64,000 nucleotides of DNA from Favolaschia claudopus (lineage: Eukaryota; Basidiomycota; Agaricomycetes; Agaricales; Mycenaceae), in assembly GCA_037176885.1 (NCBI GenBank), contig JAWWNJ010000006.1:2294001-2358000 (forward strand). The letters run 5' to 3'. Both the position numbers and the translations under genes were made by a program. This document shows positions 45,707 through 55,745 of the stretch, one piece after another (the first letter of the stretch is position 1; every line of letters starts with the position of its first letter). Below the pieces are notes generated by a model, which searched no databases, was not told the DNA's origin, and saw only the letters and a list, made by a program, of their open reading frames with translations.

Positions 45707-46898
45707 GTTGTAGTGCATGTTGTGGGCCAGTGCAGGTGGTTTTCTTCTGATCAATCTCAAGATATTGTGGATTTCTTTGGCTGCATTCAGCTCTGACCTC
45801 ATATGGAACTTTTCGCTTTTTTCTATGAAACTTCGTAGGGTATGTTAAGAGAACACCTGCTTATTGAGTTAGATAGGTGAAGGAAGGGTACTGCAGAAGT
45901 TTCACAACTTTATTTTCTCTATGAAACTTGCCAGAGACTGCCAGAGACCTTGCTATTCCGTTTGTTTACGCGCTGTTTACTTCACTGCTTGCTTTATTCC
46001 ACCATCATGCTCTGCTTCGCGGTCGCTCCTGACTTTGCAAGACTGCATCTTTGAACCATTCTAACAGAAATCCTTGTCCTGGAATCAATCAACTCTATAC
46101 AGTACACGTTTTGAGACTTTTCCGGCTCAGGTCCAGGACCTGAAACAACAAACAACTCCTCCTTGGCATACACTCTCGTTCCGAGTCGGGGATTCATTCT
46201 GTCCTTACTCGGTAAATGCGGAATATCGCACGAATGTTTGGTGGAAATGCAGGGCTTTAATTTCAAAGCAACGAAATCGTTCGATTTCCAGAGAAAGAAA
46301 ATGCCGTTGGACTTTCGGGATTCACCCAGAAATTGGGGCGAGCTCATTCAATTTCCAGTCAATTACATGATTTTCATCCGGTTCGCCGCTTTTTTTCGGC
46401 CTCAGGTCTGTAGTTTCCGTCTTACCCGTATGCGTTGCAATTCAAACGGAACCGACACGTTACCTCGCGTAGGTTCAGTCCGTTATTGCCTTTCATTGCT
46501 CCGTGACGCGTGGGAAGAGCGAGACAACCCTGTCTCGAGTTTTCAACCAAGTTTTCGTTTTCCTCTGAATTGAGCACCCCTAGGCCCTCGTCGCGATTGG
46601 GAGACTTGGGTCTTGTACAATTGTACTGTCAGGGACTCGGAGGTAAGTCCCTCGTGCCCCGGAGACCAGACTGACCAGACTGACGAATACTGTAGAGGGA
46701 CGCCGGTCGGATTTCTGAGAGCTAGTTCACCCTGTGAGCTCGTCGGTCATGGACTCGAATTTTTTCTTCTTGAATCCAAATGGACCAGGAGAAGAACTTC
46801 GCGTCGCGTAACAATTTTCGCAGCCTCGAGGCGTGACGTCACGCGCCTCCTCTAGTCGTGACCACCATTATGGACGACGGAAGCTTAAGGTCCGTGGC
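45707..46898. other. 1.2-kb intergenic region
   Basis: Frames at 45994-46573 on both strands have no family motif. A short direct repeat, CTGCCAGAGAC, occurs twice near 45935-45955. I see no gene. Confidence 0.4.
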
Positions 46899-48374
46899 AT
46901 GGGGTCTCCTGCTTCGTTCAAGGCTCTTCTCCCACACTATCTTCCTGCGTACGCACACCTATCGATCCTCACAATATCGTCCATCTCTCACCAACCATCT
47001 CAGCGGGATAGTAACAACATGCAGGATCTTTTGCACGCGGAGCTCTCGTCGATTCGAGCTCTGCATCCAAGAGCGTATCCCATTTTGACCTTGCCTCTCG
47101 AAATCACGTCCGAAATCTTCGTTCGTTGTCTACCGGCAAAACGCCAGCTGGACATGGTGAACTCGAAGGAGGCCCCTTTGCTTCTCATGCAGGTCTGCTC
47201 GCTATGGCGGGAAATCGCCATGTCCACCCCCGAGTTGTGGGCCGACTTTGACCTCGAAATTGGATGGCCGGAGCCGCACTTGGTAGAGTTCAGCAAGGCG
47301 TGGCTTCAGCGCGCCTGCGATCGCCCCCTCGCCGTGAACCTCTCCAGCTGCGGGCTCATGTCGGATATCGATACTATCGACCGGTTCATTGCAGAGTTGT
47401 GGGGACGATCTCACAAGATCCATACTCTAGATCTCAAGGTTGCGGTAGAGGATTTGGACGTCATTGATGCTTCCATTCGTGGTCCGAACTTTCGTTCCCT
47501 CCAAAGACTCTCCATACAACTTCAGCAAGGGCTCGGAGGAGGAGCTGTGGACCGAGAGCTTATTATGCTGTTCCACGATACGCCCGCGCTCTATGAAGTC
47601 CGCCTTAGCGAGATGCCGCCGTCGTCGATAAGTCTGCCTTGGTCGCAGATCACTCGCTTTTGTGGGGAGATATATAGCGTCGCAGAATGCCTAGAGGCGT
47701 TGTCTCTGATGCCAAATCTTCTCCACTGTACGTTCGCCGCATTTGATTCAATCTCCTCTCCCCCACGACCATTCTCATCGACCGCTGTTCATACCAACAA
47801 TCTTAACCCGATCACCCATCCCCATCTTCAGCATCTGGAATTATCCGACTCTATATCCGACTCCATCCTCCTCGCTAACAGCATGGACGTGCTCGCATTC
47901 ATCACTCTCCCCGCCCTTCAGACACTTCAGATCCGGGGCGTCAAGGACTATTCCAAAACTGTCCTGGACTCTTTCCTCTCCCGGTCCTCGCCTGCGCTTC
48001 ACAGACTGTCCATTCACCCGCTCGAATCGCAAAATCGCGCCACAGAGCTGTGCTTCTCGTCCCATTTCACCAGTCTCCCCCTCATGGATCTCGAGGTTTG
48101 GTACCCGGACAGCCACCTCTTGCTCAGATTCCTCGGCAAGAATCCGGAGCTCCTGCCTAAGCTTCGGCGTCTCTCCTTGTTGGGATGCAGGGATGTAGAC
48201 AATGAGGCATCTGGGAGTGTCGCAACTCCAGCGGCCAATCACCAGATTCAGGGCGAGTCTGCGCGACCCTCATATCTGCAGCTGTTCCGTGTCGTGTCGG
48301 AGTCGGGCCGAACGCTATCAGACACAGAGTTAGCCTTAATGCGGTTAGGACAGTTGAAGGCATCAGGCAACTAA
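46899..48374 (+). CDS. F-box-like protein lacking the family C-terminal signature
   Basis: The frame is open from 46833. In-frame ATGs are at 46899 and 47019; the second gives MQDLLHAELSSIRALHPR, closer to the other family members, and may be the true start. AYPILTLPLEITSEIFVRCL and VCSLWREIAMSTPELW form the F-box-like core. IRGPNFRSLQRLSIQLQQ and SLPWSQITRF continue the LRR-like part. The end reads MRLGQLKASGN-stop. Paralogues continue beyond KASG with M, two variable residues and a GTE box, so this copy is truncated at the very end. A relic holding such an end lies downstream at 48690-48805. Confidence 0.75.
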   Translation: MGSPASFKALLPHYLPAYAHLSILTISSISHQPSQRDSNNMQDLLHAELSSIRALHPRAYPILTLPLEITSEIFVRCLPAKRQLDMVNSKEAPLLLMQVCSLWREIAMSTPELWADFDLEIGWPEPHLVEFSKAWLQRACDRPLAVNLSSCGLMSDIDTIDRFIAELWGRSHKIHTLDLKVAVEDLDVIDASIRGPNFRSLQRLSIQLQQGLGGGAVDRELIMLFHDTPALYEVRLSEMPPSSISLPWSQITRFCGEIYSVAECLEALSLMPNLLHCTFAAFDSISSPPRPFSSTAVHTNNLNPITHPHLQHLELSDSISDSILLANSMDVLAFITLPALQTLQIRGVKDYSKTVLDSFLSRSSPALHRLSIHPLESQNRATELCFSSHFTSLPLMDLEVWYPDSHLLLRFLGKNPELLPKLRRLSLLGCRDVDNEASGSVATPAANHQIQGESARPSYLQLFRVVSESGRTLSDTELALMRLGQLKASGN

Positions 48375-48431
48375 ATTCAGTATTCTCACACTCGAAGCTG
48401 ACGGTCGAATTATTGGTCTCGCTCTTCTTTT

Positions 48432-48805
48432 ATGCACTGTATCATATCCAATCCCATGTATCATACTCAATCTCCTCTCAACGTTTGCGAAATCAGTCAT
48501 CAACATCTTCTTACCTTTTATGATTTCTAAAATTTCCTTATCGAGACGGTATCGGTTGTTTGGTCATTGATGTTATTGATCTCGTGTTCATCGTCCTCTT
48601 CCATGTACAACTTCGGAAACGGCTCGTCCGTGTGCGCATTCAACAATATGGGTGCATAGTCCGTTCTCGGGTCGCCAGATATTTGCTGGTGATCGCCGGT
48701 CCGCAAGGTGGACACGATTGCAGGGCATTTAGCGCGTTTGATACAGGGAGGGACTGTATGAGCATGAACATAGGGACTCAGGACAAGAATTACTGCGATG
48801 AATGA
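48432..48805 (+). pseudogene. Internally deleted F-box gene relic
   Basis: 48432-48580 matches the upstream flank of the F-box gene at 31797 (see 31573-31690). 48690-48805 matches the last 35 or so codons of the same gene: KVDTIAGHLARLIQGG here against KVDTISGHLARLVQGG there. A frame change follows, then MSMNIGTQDKNY against MSVYIGTEDKNY. The roughly 1.3 kb of coding sequence expected between them is missing. The best reading is a copy of the 31797-type gene with an internal deletion and frameshift. Confidence 0.7.
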
Positions 48806-49007
48806 TTTATATGCGGGCTGGTTAATCATTTTACAAAAATTCCAATGCATCCGCGTGAGATTCAACATCATCAACTCGAGATCTTGCATCGTTCCTCGAG
48901 TATTCTCTACCTGCGTCATATCATACCATGTCTAACATTCAGGTCGGAAACTCGAACTTAGCTCACCTTTGGAGCCGACCCTCTCAAGGTAAGTATAACC
49001 TCTTTGT

Positions 49008-50290
49008 TCAACAGCGTTTACTTTTTCTAACTTTCTTTGGCGGAAGTGACGGCGTTGGGTCAAGTGTCGCGGCTCGAAGGTGTGCCACCATGGAGCGCAC
49101 ACAGATTTTGCAGCTGCAACCATGAAGTTTCAACCTTCTCGCTCGATCACAGATCGAACACATGCACAGTGTGGGAAGAGTAAAACGCTCGACCAGTTCA
49201 GCCTGCTTGCCACCGTGCTTCCACATGTCAAAGCCCAATACTTTGACTTCCAAAGAATTTTCGCTGCGCGCTGTCCAGCCGACTAGGCATTTCCGCACAA
49301 TGTCGTGCACCCTGCGGGCCTCGCGCTCGAGCTTGGCTGTGAAAATGGTTGCATGGGGCCTGAAATTCGGGTGACGGAGGTTGATACCCCAGGCCATGCA
49401 GCTGAAAGTCTGACATCAATCTATTGATCGCATTGGTGCGGCCACGAGAATGAAGTCTCAACTTACAAGGTTTCAATCTCGTTGCGAATGTCCAGCAATT
49501 CACGACATGGGGCTCGGATGGGCACTGCGACGTTTGTTGGACTGAAGAGCTCGTCCGACATCGCGCCGAAGCGGAGTTCGTGCACGGAACATCTCAGACA
49601 GAACTTCTGCAGAGTCTGTATGAAGGCAGGTACGCCAGAGTCTGGTATCTGAAGGAATGAGGCAACGGATATGTGGACAGGGGTTGCATTATTGCCACTA
49701 GCAAGAGTGCCCCTCAAGCCGTTGAGGTAGTCGTGCAAGCTGTCTGGTTTCCATTGGACTGTGATAGAATAGCCCATAGGAACTTGAATGTGGAAGGGTC
49801 CAACGCGAGCGGGCGGTTGACACGAGGAAGAATAGAACACTCTGGCAGGGTCGGGGACCGGACCGGTGCATATTTGAAAATTAAGAAAGACCTTTTGTTG
49901 CTTGTTATCTGGAGAGTGCAAAATCGTGGCCCTGATCCTACGCGCAACCGTCGTGCATTTCAGGGTATCGCTTACTGTAAGATTCTGGCCACAAATCAGC
50001 TACTTGTAGCTCGAAATCTCGACGAGTGCAAGATCAGTACTTACTTAGACCACCACAAATGAAGGTTACGAATGAGCTTAATTGAACTACGACGGCTGAA
50101 AGCAGAGTACCGTGGCTCACAAGGCCAGATTTGTGTCACTTCGAACCTCGATGCATTCCGACACATTTCTGTGGCATGCAGCTCGGCGGTAATTTTGTCG
50201 GATCTACAGCGAAAGAGGTGGTAATTGCCAGTGGATCGTAGGCAAGATTCAAGAGGGACTGACCTCCAAGATGAGCGCTAGGTTTTGCAT
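49008..50290 (-). CDS. Uncharacterised multi-exon protein with Cys-rich C-terminus
   Basis: Not recognised. Exons join in frame from ATG 50290. MQNLALILE leads across an intron into SDKITAELHATEMCRNASRF and RNLHLWWSK. A second intron ending GCGTAG leads into IRATILHSPDNKQQKVFLNF, and the long exon runs to RELLDIRNEIET. A third intron (donor GTAAGT at about 49467) leads into FCMAWGINLRHPNFRPHATI. The end carries paired C-x-C-x2-C clusters, LCMCSICDRARR and LHGCSCKICVRS, which look metal-binding, then a basic tail. An earlier start is possible. The first exons have a decayed copy at 52450-52830. It is divergent from the ISG12-like gene at 50461. Confidence 0.5.
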
Positions 50291-50389
50291 TAGAATTAGG
50301 CGCGTAGCAATTGATGGGTCAAGGTGCAAATTAGACGCGCAAACTGCACCCTGAAAGATATATGGGCGCTTACAGAGCTAATAATGCAC

Positions 50390-50409
50390 GGGTACGTAAG
50401 TGGACCCAA
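50390..50409 (+). promoter_or_regulatory. Conserved upstream element of the ISG12-like pair, copy A
   Basis: GGTACGTAAGTGGACCCA precedes a TATA-like element (AAGTATACAGCC) 50-70 bp before the ATG at 50461. The same block precedes copy B at 52989-53008. It contains the palindrome TACGTA. It may be a promoter element, or simply the best-preserved part of the duplication. Confidence 0.45.
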
Positions 50410-50460
50410 GTATACAGCCCTGGAAGCATCGTGTCCTCTTTGCACTCCCACCCCACCACG

Positions 50461-51537
50461 ATGGAGCTGCAGACATTTTCCCCCCCGCTCCAAGCAGTCG
50501 GTTTCGCCCTCATTCTCGCCGCGGCGCCAACCGTGAATGCTCTTCATCTCCCGGTCCAGCTGGGTGAAGGGATCGCCAAGGTGATTCACGCCGGTTGGCA
50601 ACAGCTGGAAGCGCAGAAGGCTTTATACCGCGAACACACCAATGCTGTAGACGCGGAGGACTTTTGGCGGCGCGCGCGCGAGCTCGGGGAGGCTACACGC
50701 AAGTACGGGGAGAAGGTGCTGAACGATGCAATGGAGAGTTCGAAGGAGGTGCAGGAGAAGATCGGCGAGCTGAAAAACACCATGAATGCAGTGTTGCACG
50801 CATCCAAGGAGATGGACGAGCTTGGTGCTTCGCGATCGGTGCAGAAACGCGACATGAAAGAGGATTTTGCCAAAGACTTGCACAGCGCTTTGGAAAAGGT
50901 TGCGAAAGAGCTGGAGATCATGTTCCCACCGCCCGACGAGGCGTCAGGACACGAAGACCGACAGAGAGTGGTTCAGGTAGCACTCGGAAAAGCAGGCACC
51001 GAAGTGAAAAGAGTGTGCATTGAGCACGGGATGGACCAGGAGCGTGTCGAAGCTCATTGGGAAAGCTTCAGCATGATAGTCGAAAAGTTGGTTGTTCTGC
51101 TAGGTGGGTACTCAATTAATTTGGTGCTACGAAAAATGCTTAACTCGATATGTACACAGGGGACTTGTTTGAACAACATCCCGACCTGTTTAGCGCCTTA
51201 TTTATCACGATATCCCTGATGCTCATACCAGAGTCCTTGCTACTGCGTCCCGTGCTTAGTCTCTTCGGATTTGGACCCTTGGGTCCCGGTAAAGGTATGC
51301 CAAGATGTGAACTCGACCCAGACAAGCTGTTTTTGCTGAATACTCTTTGCAGGAACGGCAGCATCGTGGGCACAACGCGTGTTCTACGGCGCCGCAGTCC
51401 CCAAAGGAAGTTGGTTCGCATATTTGGATAGGGTAGCCATGACATTGAAACCGGCAGGCTGGTGGGGTTGGGTAGGAGGTCTCTTCGCAGGAGCCGCAGG
51501 CGTCAGTTTGTTTGGAAGCTGCGGCAAGCGCAAGTAA
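50461..51537 (+). CDS. ISG12/IFI6-like membrane protein, copy A
   Basis: Three exons (50461-51103, 51160-51288, 51353-51537), 318 residues. A signal peptide ends near AAPTVNA. A long amphipathic helical region follows, with EDFWRRARELGEATRKYGEK, VQEKIGELKNTMNAVLHASK and LHSALEKVAKELEIMFPPP. The C-terminal third is membranous: FSALFITISLMLIPESLLL, then FGFGPLGPGTAASWAQRVFY, GAAVPKGSWFAYLDRVAMTL and WWGWVGGLFAGAAGVSLFG. The GFGPxGP...AxxxQ..xYG..V..GS.FA.L pattern resembles the ISG12/IFI6-16 (interferon-induced 6-16) family, which also occurs in fungi. Vertebrate members sit in mitochondria or ER and affect apoptosis; no role is inferred here. A paralogue is at 53065. Confidence 0.65.
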
Positions 51538-52449
51538 TTCGGAGGAAGCGGCGGTCGTGCGTTTCTGCCGCCAGACACTGTAGTTTTGTAGTTTTTCTTG
51601 GAGATAAATTGAGTGGGTCGTATAAAATATTGCTTCGTTTGTTGGAACGTTGTTCGCGAGGTGCAGCATTGGGAACGAGGAGAGTGAGAAGACAACCGAC
51701 ATCATCTATTAGTAAGCCGAAAAGAAGCCGAAAATCGCCGGATTCGGCAACAAATATCAGACTAGCACGACCAAACAACCGCTTCGCAACTAAAATAGAA
51801 AATTCCAAGGGGGTGCGGGCCGGAGAAGCCGGCACACCGGGCAGGGAGGGTGGGTCGGCCGCTGGGCCGGATAAAAAAAATAATGATCTCTTATGTTTTG
51901 GGCTTGAATGGGTCTGTGAAGGTTCAGGTTGAGAATAAACCAATTATACCACTGGAAACACTGAGTTCTGACCTTCAGGAGCTATTCGGGAGCCTATTTG
52001 GTGGATTGTCCGGATTCGGATGGGACCGGCAATCAAGTTGGCCGTATTTGGTACCGTCAATACCGAGATGTGTTGGAATTTCAAGTGGTGTTGTTGTGAT
52101 TCTGACTGAGAGATTTCACTCATAAAACACCGTGTAGATGGTTCTACGAGGCCTGAGGCAAGATTTGGCTGCTGAACAGCTGTTTTTGATGGTAATTTCC
52201 ATATATGGACGTCACGTGGTAGGGTGGTTCCCGGCGAAGGGTCTCTAACAAAAAAAGCAGCATGAGGTGTTTTTTTTCGGTTTCAGTACCCCCTTGGAAA
52301 ATTCCGGAAAAGGAAACCTCCGGGTCTCGATGTGAACATTCCCTGCCTCCCAGCAAAAGTATACAACAGGGAGTAGGAATGTCGGATATGCTGTGGGAGG
52401 TCATTCATATTTAATCACGCAATTGACAGAACTCGACTACACATGTACT
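51538..52449. other. Intergenic region between ISG12-like copy A and the relic
   Basis: About 900 bp with no supported gene. It includes a short GC-rich patch with inverted pieces (GCCGGAGAAGCCGGC near 51820). Confidence 0.4.
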
Positions 52450-52830
52450 TATCAGTTACTTGTGGCTCGAAATGAGTCTACGACTCAAGCGTAAAGTAAG
52501 TACTTCTTCAAGCGCCAGGCTTGGATGCAATTGTTGACAGCTTGAATGATTGAAATGCGACAGCTGGAAGCAGACCCATAGTAGCTTCGAGATCATAATT
52601 GTGTCGCGGAGACTCGGACTTTGATACATGATACAACACAAGGACCTGGTCGTGTAATTAATAACGTCTGCTTACGAGAGGCTATTTGAAGCTCACTGTA
52701 TCAGTTCCGACACATTTCTGTGCTCAAAGGCTCTTGCGTAATTTTCTTGAACTGGCGAAAGAGGTAATAAGTTTATCGGTTTCTCCGGAATCCGAGATCG
52801 TAGGTCCTGGCAATGCAAGAATTAGATAGC
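52450..52830 (-). pseudogene. Decayed copy of the N-terminal exons of the Cys-rich orphan gene
   Basis: On the minus strand, pieces of the 50050-50290 region recur in the same order. They include ACAGAAATGTGTCGGAA, CTTTCGC before the acceptor, CTTCCAGC, and a tail reading CGAGCCACAAGTAACTGAT. Frames are interrupted and the downstream exons are absent. It sits in the same divergent position to ISG12-like copy B as the intact gene does to copy A. Confidence 0.6.
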
Positions 52831-52988
52831 CAATACGAATTGGCAGTTTCTAAGATCGAAACGGAAGCAGAGAACGAAGATGGGGGGGATTTCTGCATCA
52901 GATTTAGCCCGCGTAGGCGTTGTTGTGGGTTAAGGTGCAAATTAGACGCGCAAAAGATAAATGTGCACCTATATTGCTAAAAATGAAT

Positions 52989-53015
52989 CGGGTACGTAAG
53001 TGGACCCATATATAT
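52989..53015 (+). promoter_or_regulatory. Conserved upstream element and TATA of ISG12-like copy B
   Basis: The block GGTACGTAAGTGGACCCA is followed directly by TATATATACAGCC, about 55 bp before the ATG at 53065. The TATA stretch is stronger than in copy A. Confidence 0.5.
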
Positions 53016-53064
53016 ACAGCCCCAGAAGCTTCGTCTTCGTCTTTGCGCTCACACCCCCATCACG

Positions 53065-54044
53065 ATGGCGCCGACGGTGAATGCTGTTCTTATTCTTGTC
53101 TGGCTGCGACTCTGGCAGCTGGGTGAACGGGTTTCCAATGTTATTCTCACCGGTTGGCAACGGCTGGAAGCACAGAAGGCTTTATTTGAATTACTGGTCG
53201 ACAACAACATCAACGGTATAGACGCAGAGGACTTTTGGCGGCGCGCTCGCGAGCTCCGGGAGGCCACCCGCCAGTACGGCGAGAAGGTGTTGAACGATGC
53301 AATGGAGCGTTCAAAGGAGGTGCAGGAGAAGATCGGCGAACTCAAAAACACCATGAATGCAGTATTGCACGCATCGAAGGACATGGAGGAGCTTGATGTA
53401 TCGAAATCGGTGCAGAAGCGCGACATGAAAGACGTTTTGGCAAAAGAATTCCATAGCGCTTTGGAGAAGGTTGCGCAAGAGCTGAAGATTATGTTCCCGC
53501 CGCCCCACGAAGCGCCAGGACACGAAGAACGACAGGAAGTGGTTCAGGTAGCACTCGGAAAAGTTGGAACCGAGGTGAAAAGAGTGTGCATGGAGCACGA
53601 GCTGGAGCGTGTGGCAATATATTGGGAGAGCACCAGTGTGCTGATCGAAAAGTTGGTTGTTCTGCTTGGTGGGGATTCAATTAATCTGGTGACGCGAAAA
53701 AAATGATTAACTCGACCCCAGGGGACCTGGTTGAACAACATCCCGACCTGCTCATTGCCTTACTTATCACGATAACCCTGATGCTCATACCAGACTCCTG
53801 GCTGCTGCGTCCCGTTCTGAGTCTCTTTGGGTTTGGACCATTAGGTCCCGGTAAAGGTATGCCAAAGTGTGAAACCGACCAGATGAACATTTTGTGCTAA
53901 ATACTCTTTGCAGGAACGGCAGCATCCTGGGCACAACGTGTGTTCTACGGCGCAGCAGTCTCCAAAGGAAGTTGGTTTGCATACTTGGATAGCGTGGGGA
54001 TGGCCAGAGGAGGGATTTCGAGGCCAATACGAGCTCGATTATGA
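53065..54044 (+). CDS. ISG12/IFI6-like membrane protein, copy B, altered at both ends
   Basis: Paralogue of 50461-51537 with the same three-exon plan (53065-53668, 53722-53850, 53914-54044), 287 residues. The helical region is highly similar (VQEKIGELKNTMNAVLHASK in both). Relative to copy A, the first 20 codons after the ATG are missing in frame, removing most of the signal peptide and leaving MAPTVNAVLILVWL. The ISG12-like part is kept through GSWFAYLDSVGMA. The final Gly/Trp-rich membrane segment is replaced by GGISRPIRARL and a stop. It may be a non-secreted variant or an early pseudogene. Confidence 0.6.
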
Positions 54045-54458
54045 AGGCGGTTATGGACACGGAGGCGATTATGATTTTCTAACAAGCGTCGAAAACGAGA
54101 ACCCTTAATCGACATGAATAAGCAACTTTGGAGGAGCTTCTACCTCGGTTATGGCAAGCTAGGTCTTCGAGCTCCATGGGCTCGTGCTGAGGAGGCAGAA
54201 GAAAAGAGGCGAAGACATTGCACGGCAGGAAAGCGCGAGTCCGAATTAAGCCGACACACGGGCACGGCCGAATGCAAAGGCGAGCGAGAGTCGGGAGAAA
54301 GCAAGGAGAAAGTTCAATGAAGGAGACTCGCAGTCAACTCGCAGCCACCAGAGCGTGTGTGGATCAGGAGGATTCCAGTTTGATATGTACGGATTTTGGG
54401 CTAGATTTAGGACGATTGGATACAAAAATTCAAATATCGAAATTTATGGACCGCACAA
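54045..54458. other. Intergenic region downstream of ISG12-like copy B
   Basis: 414 bp, AG-rich, between ISG12-like copy B and the TIP41 stop. No gene supported. Confidence 0.4.
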
Positions 54459-55632
54459 TTATCCCAGAGCAGCGACTTCCACCTTCGTCCCAAGCCCATG
54501 CCAGCCTGTATTTGCGCCCGTTTCCTGAGACGCATGTCGCGGCATTCCAGTGAGCACTTTTGCGATGAAATTTGGATCCGTAAGCGGTGTGAGGTCGTCG
54601 CGGCGAGGCAGGGCCTACACAGACAGGGTCAGTCAATTCTGAACAGTCAGATAAATGAAGGACTACTACATACACCCTTGACGCGGTCATACGGGGCTTC
54701 CCACCCACTTATTTCGCGTACAACAAGCGGCGGTTTGCTGGCGAACGAATGGTATATCCGCGTATCGTGCATACGAAACAGGACATTATCGACGCGTAAG
54801 GTGAATCGCGCGAGGAGAAAGATACACGTCGGCATTACGCGCTACATGTCATCTTCAGCGGTCAGCGATGAATGAAGAGAAATGAACATACAATGCGAAC
54901 GAGCACATTTGACGACCCATTATCGTGCAGCTCGTCCTCAAACAAGGGAACCTCGGCGTAAAATAGAATTGGATCTGGCCGGGTGAGCTCTGCAAGCGGA
55001 ATTGTGTGTGCAGGGTTGTCTGCATCTGCAGGCTCCCAACTCCATGGTCGCGGTGGCTCATCGTTGACTTGTATCGGCGTTACTGGCCGCGAACCCGCTT
55101 CGGATCCCGTATCTGTGTCGTCCTCTGGAGGCGTCCACACACCCGAATGCCCCGCGTATGTTGTCGTGTAAGTCCAATCGTACGGTTTCGTAGGGACAGT
55201 CTTAGGCATGGGGAGCGACGAGTCGGCATTCTTTCTGTGCGCTCGATATGAGCCCAATACAAAGACACCAGAGAGGCGAAGATTACCGACTCTGCAGCCA
55301 CGCGTCGGCGTATCCAACTTTGACGCCGCCGTCCCCCGGACCCATCTCACCGTTCTTGACCCCCCGCAACGCGTCTAGGGTCGTGAACTCGTATTTCCAT
55401 TTGCTCGGAGCATGTTCAAAGGTGAGGAAGTTGGCTCCGAAAGTCATTTCGGGTAGTGGAATCCCCAGTGCATCATGCAAGGTATCGAGCGCATGAGAGT
55501 TGGATATGGGGTTGGTGCTGACAGTGATAGTCCAGTCGTAAATCTGGATTGCGCGCGATGTGGGCGATTCAAGCAGTTTGTGTTTCGGAACTGCGATAGC
55601 AGGCTGGGTGATCGTGGTTGAAGCTGAAGCCA
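54459..55632 (-). CDS. TIP41: TIP41-like regulator of PP2A/TOR signalling
   Basis: Conserved regulator that binds the Tap42/PP2A system downstream of TOR. The start at 55632 gives MASASTTITQPAIAVPKHKL. The domain includes YDWTITVSTNPIS, GANFLTFEH, DWTYTTTYAGHSGVW, PDPILFYAEVPLFEDELHDN, RVMPTCIFLLARFTLRVDNV and FRMHDTRIYHSFA. These are classic TIP41 blocks, each separated by short introns. The last exon, rebuilt through an acceptor at about 54600, reads DDLTPLTDPNFIAKVLTG and ANTGWHGLGTKVEVAALG-stop. The gene appears intact. The acidic TGSEAG insert between blocks is variable in the family. Confidence 0.93.
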
Positions 55633-55745
55633 TTCTTACTTGATTATATTGATGAGTTTTTTTTGGTGCGACGAATAAGGTTACAGACGCCTCTACAAGC
55701 ACTGTCTACCACTAGATGAGGCGAGTAGATGACGAGGAACAACAT

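Noticed and set aside
45994..46573. Overlapping frames of 117 and 136 residues on opposite strands
   Set aside because: No recognisable motif, no start context, no partner exons.
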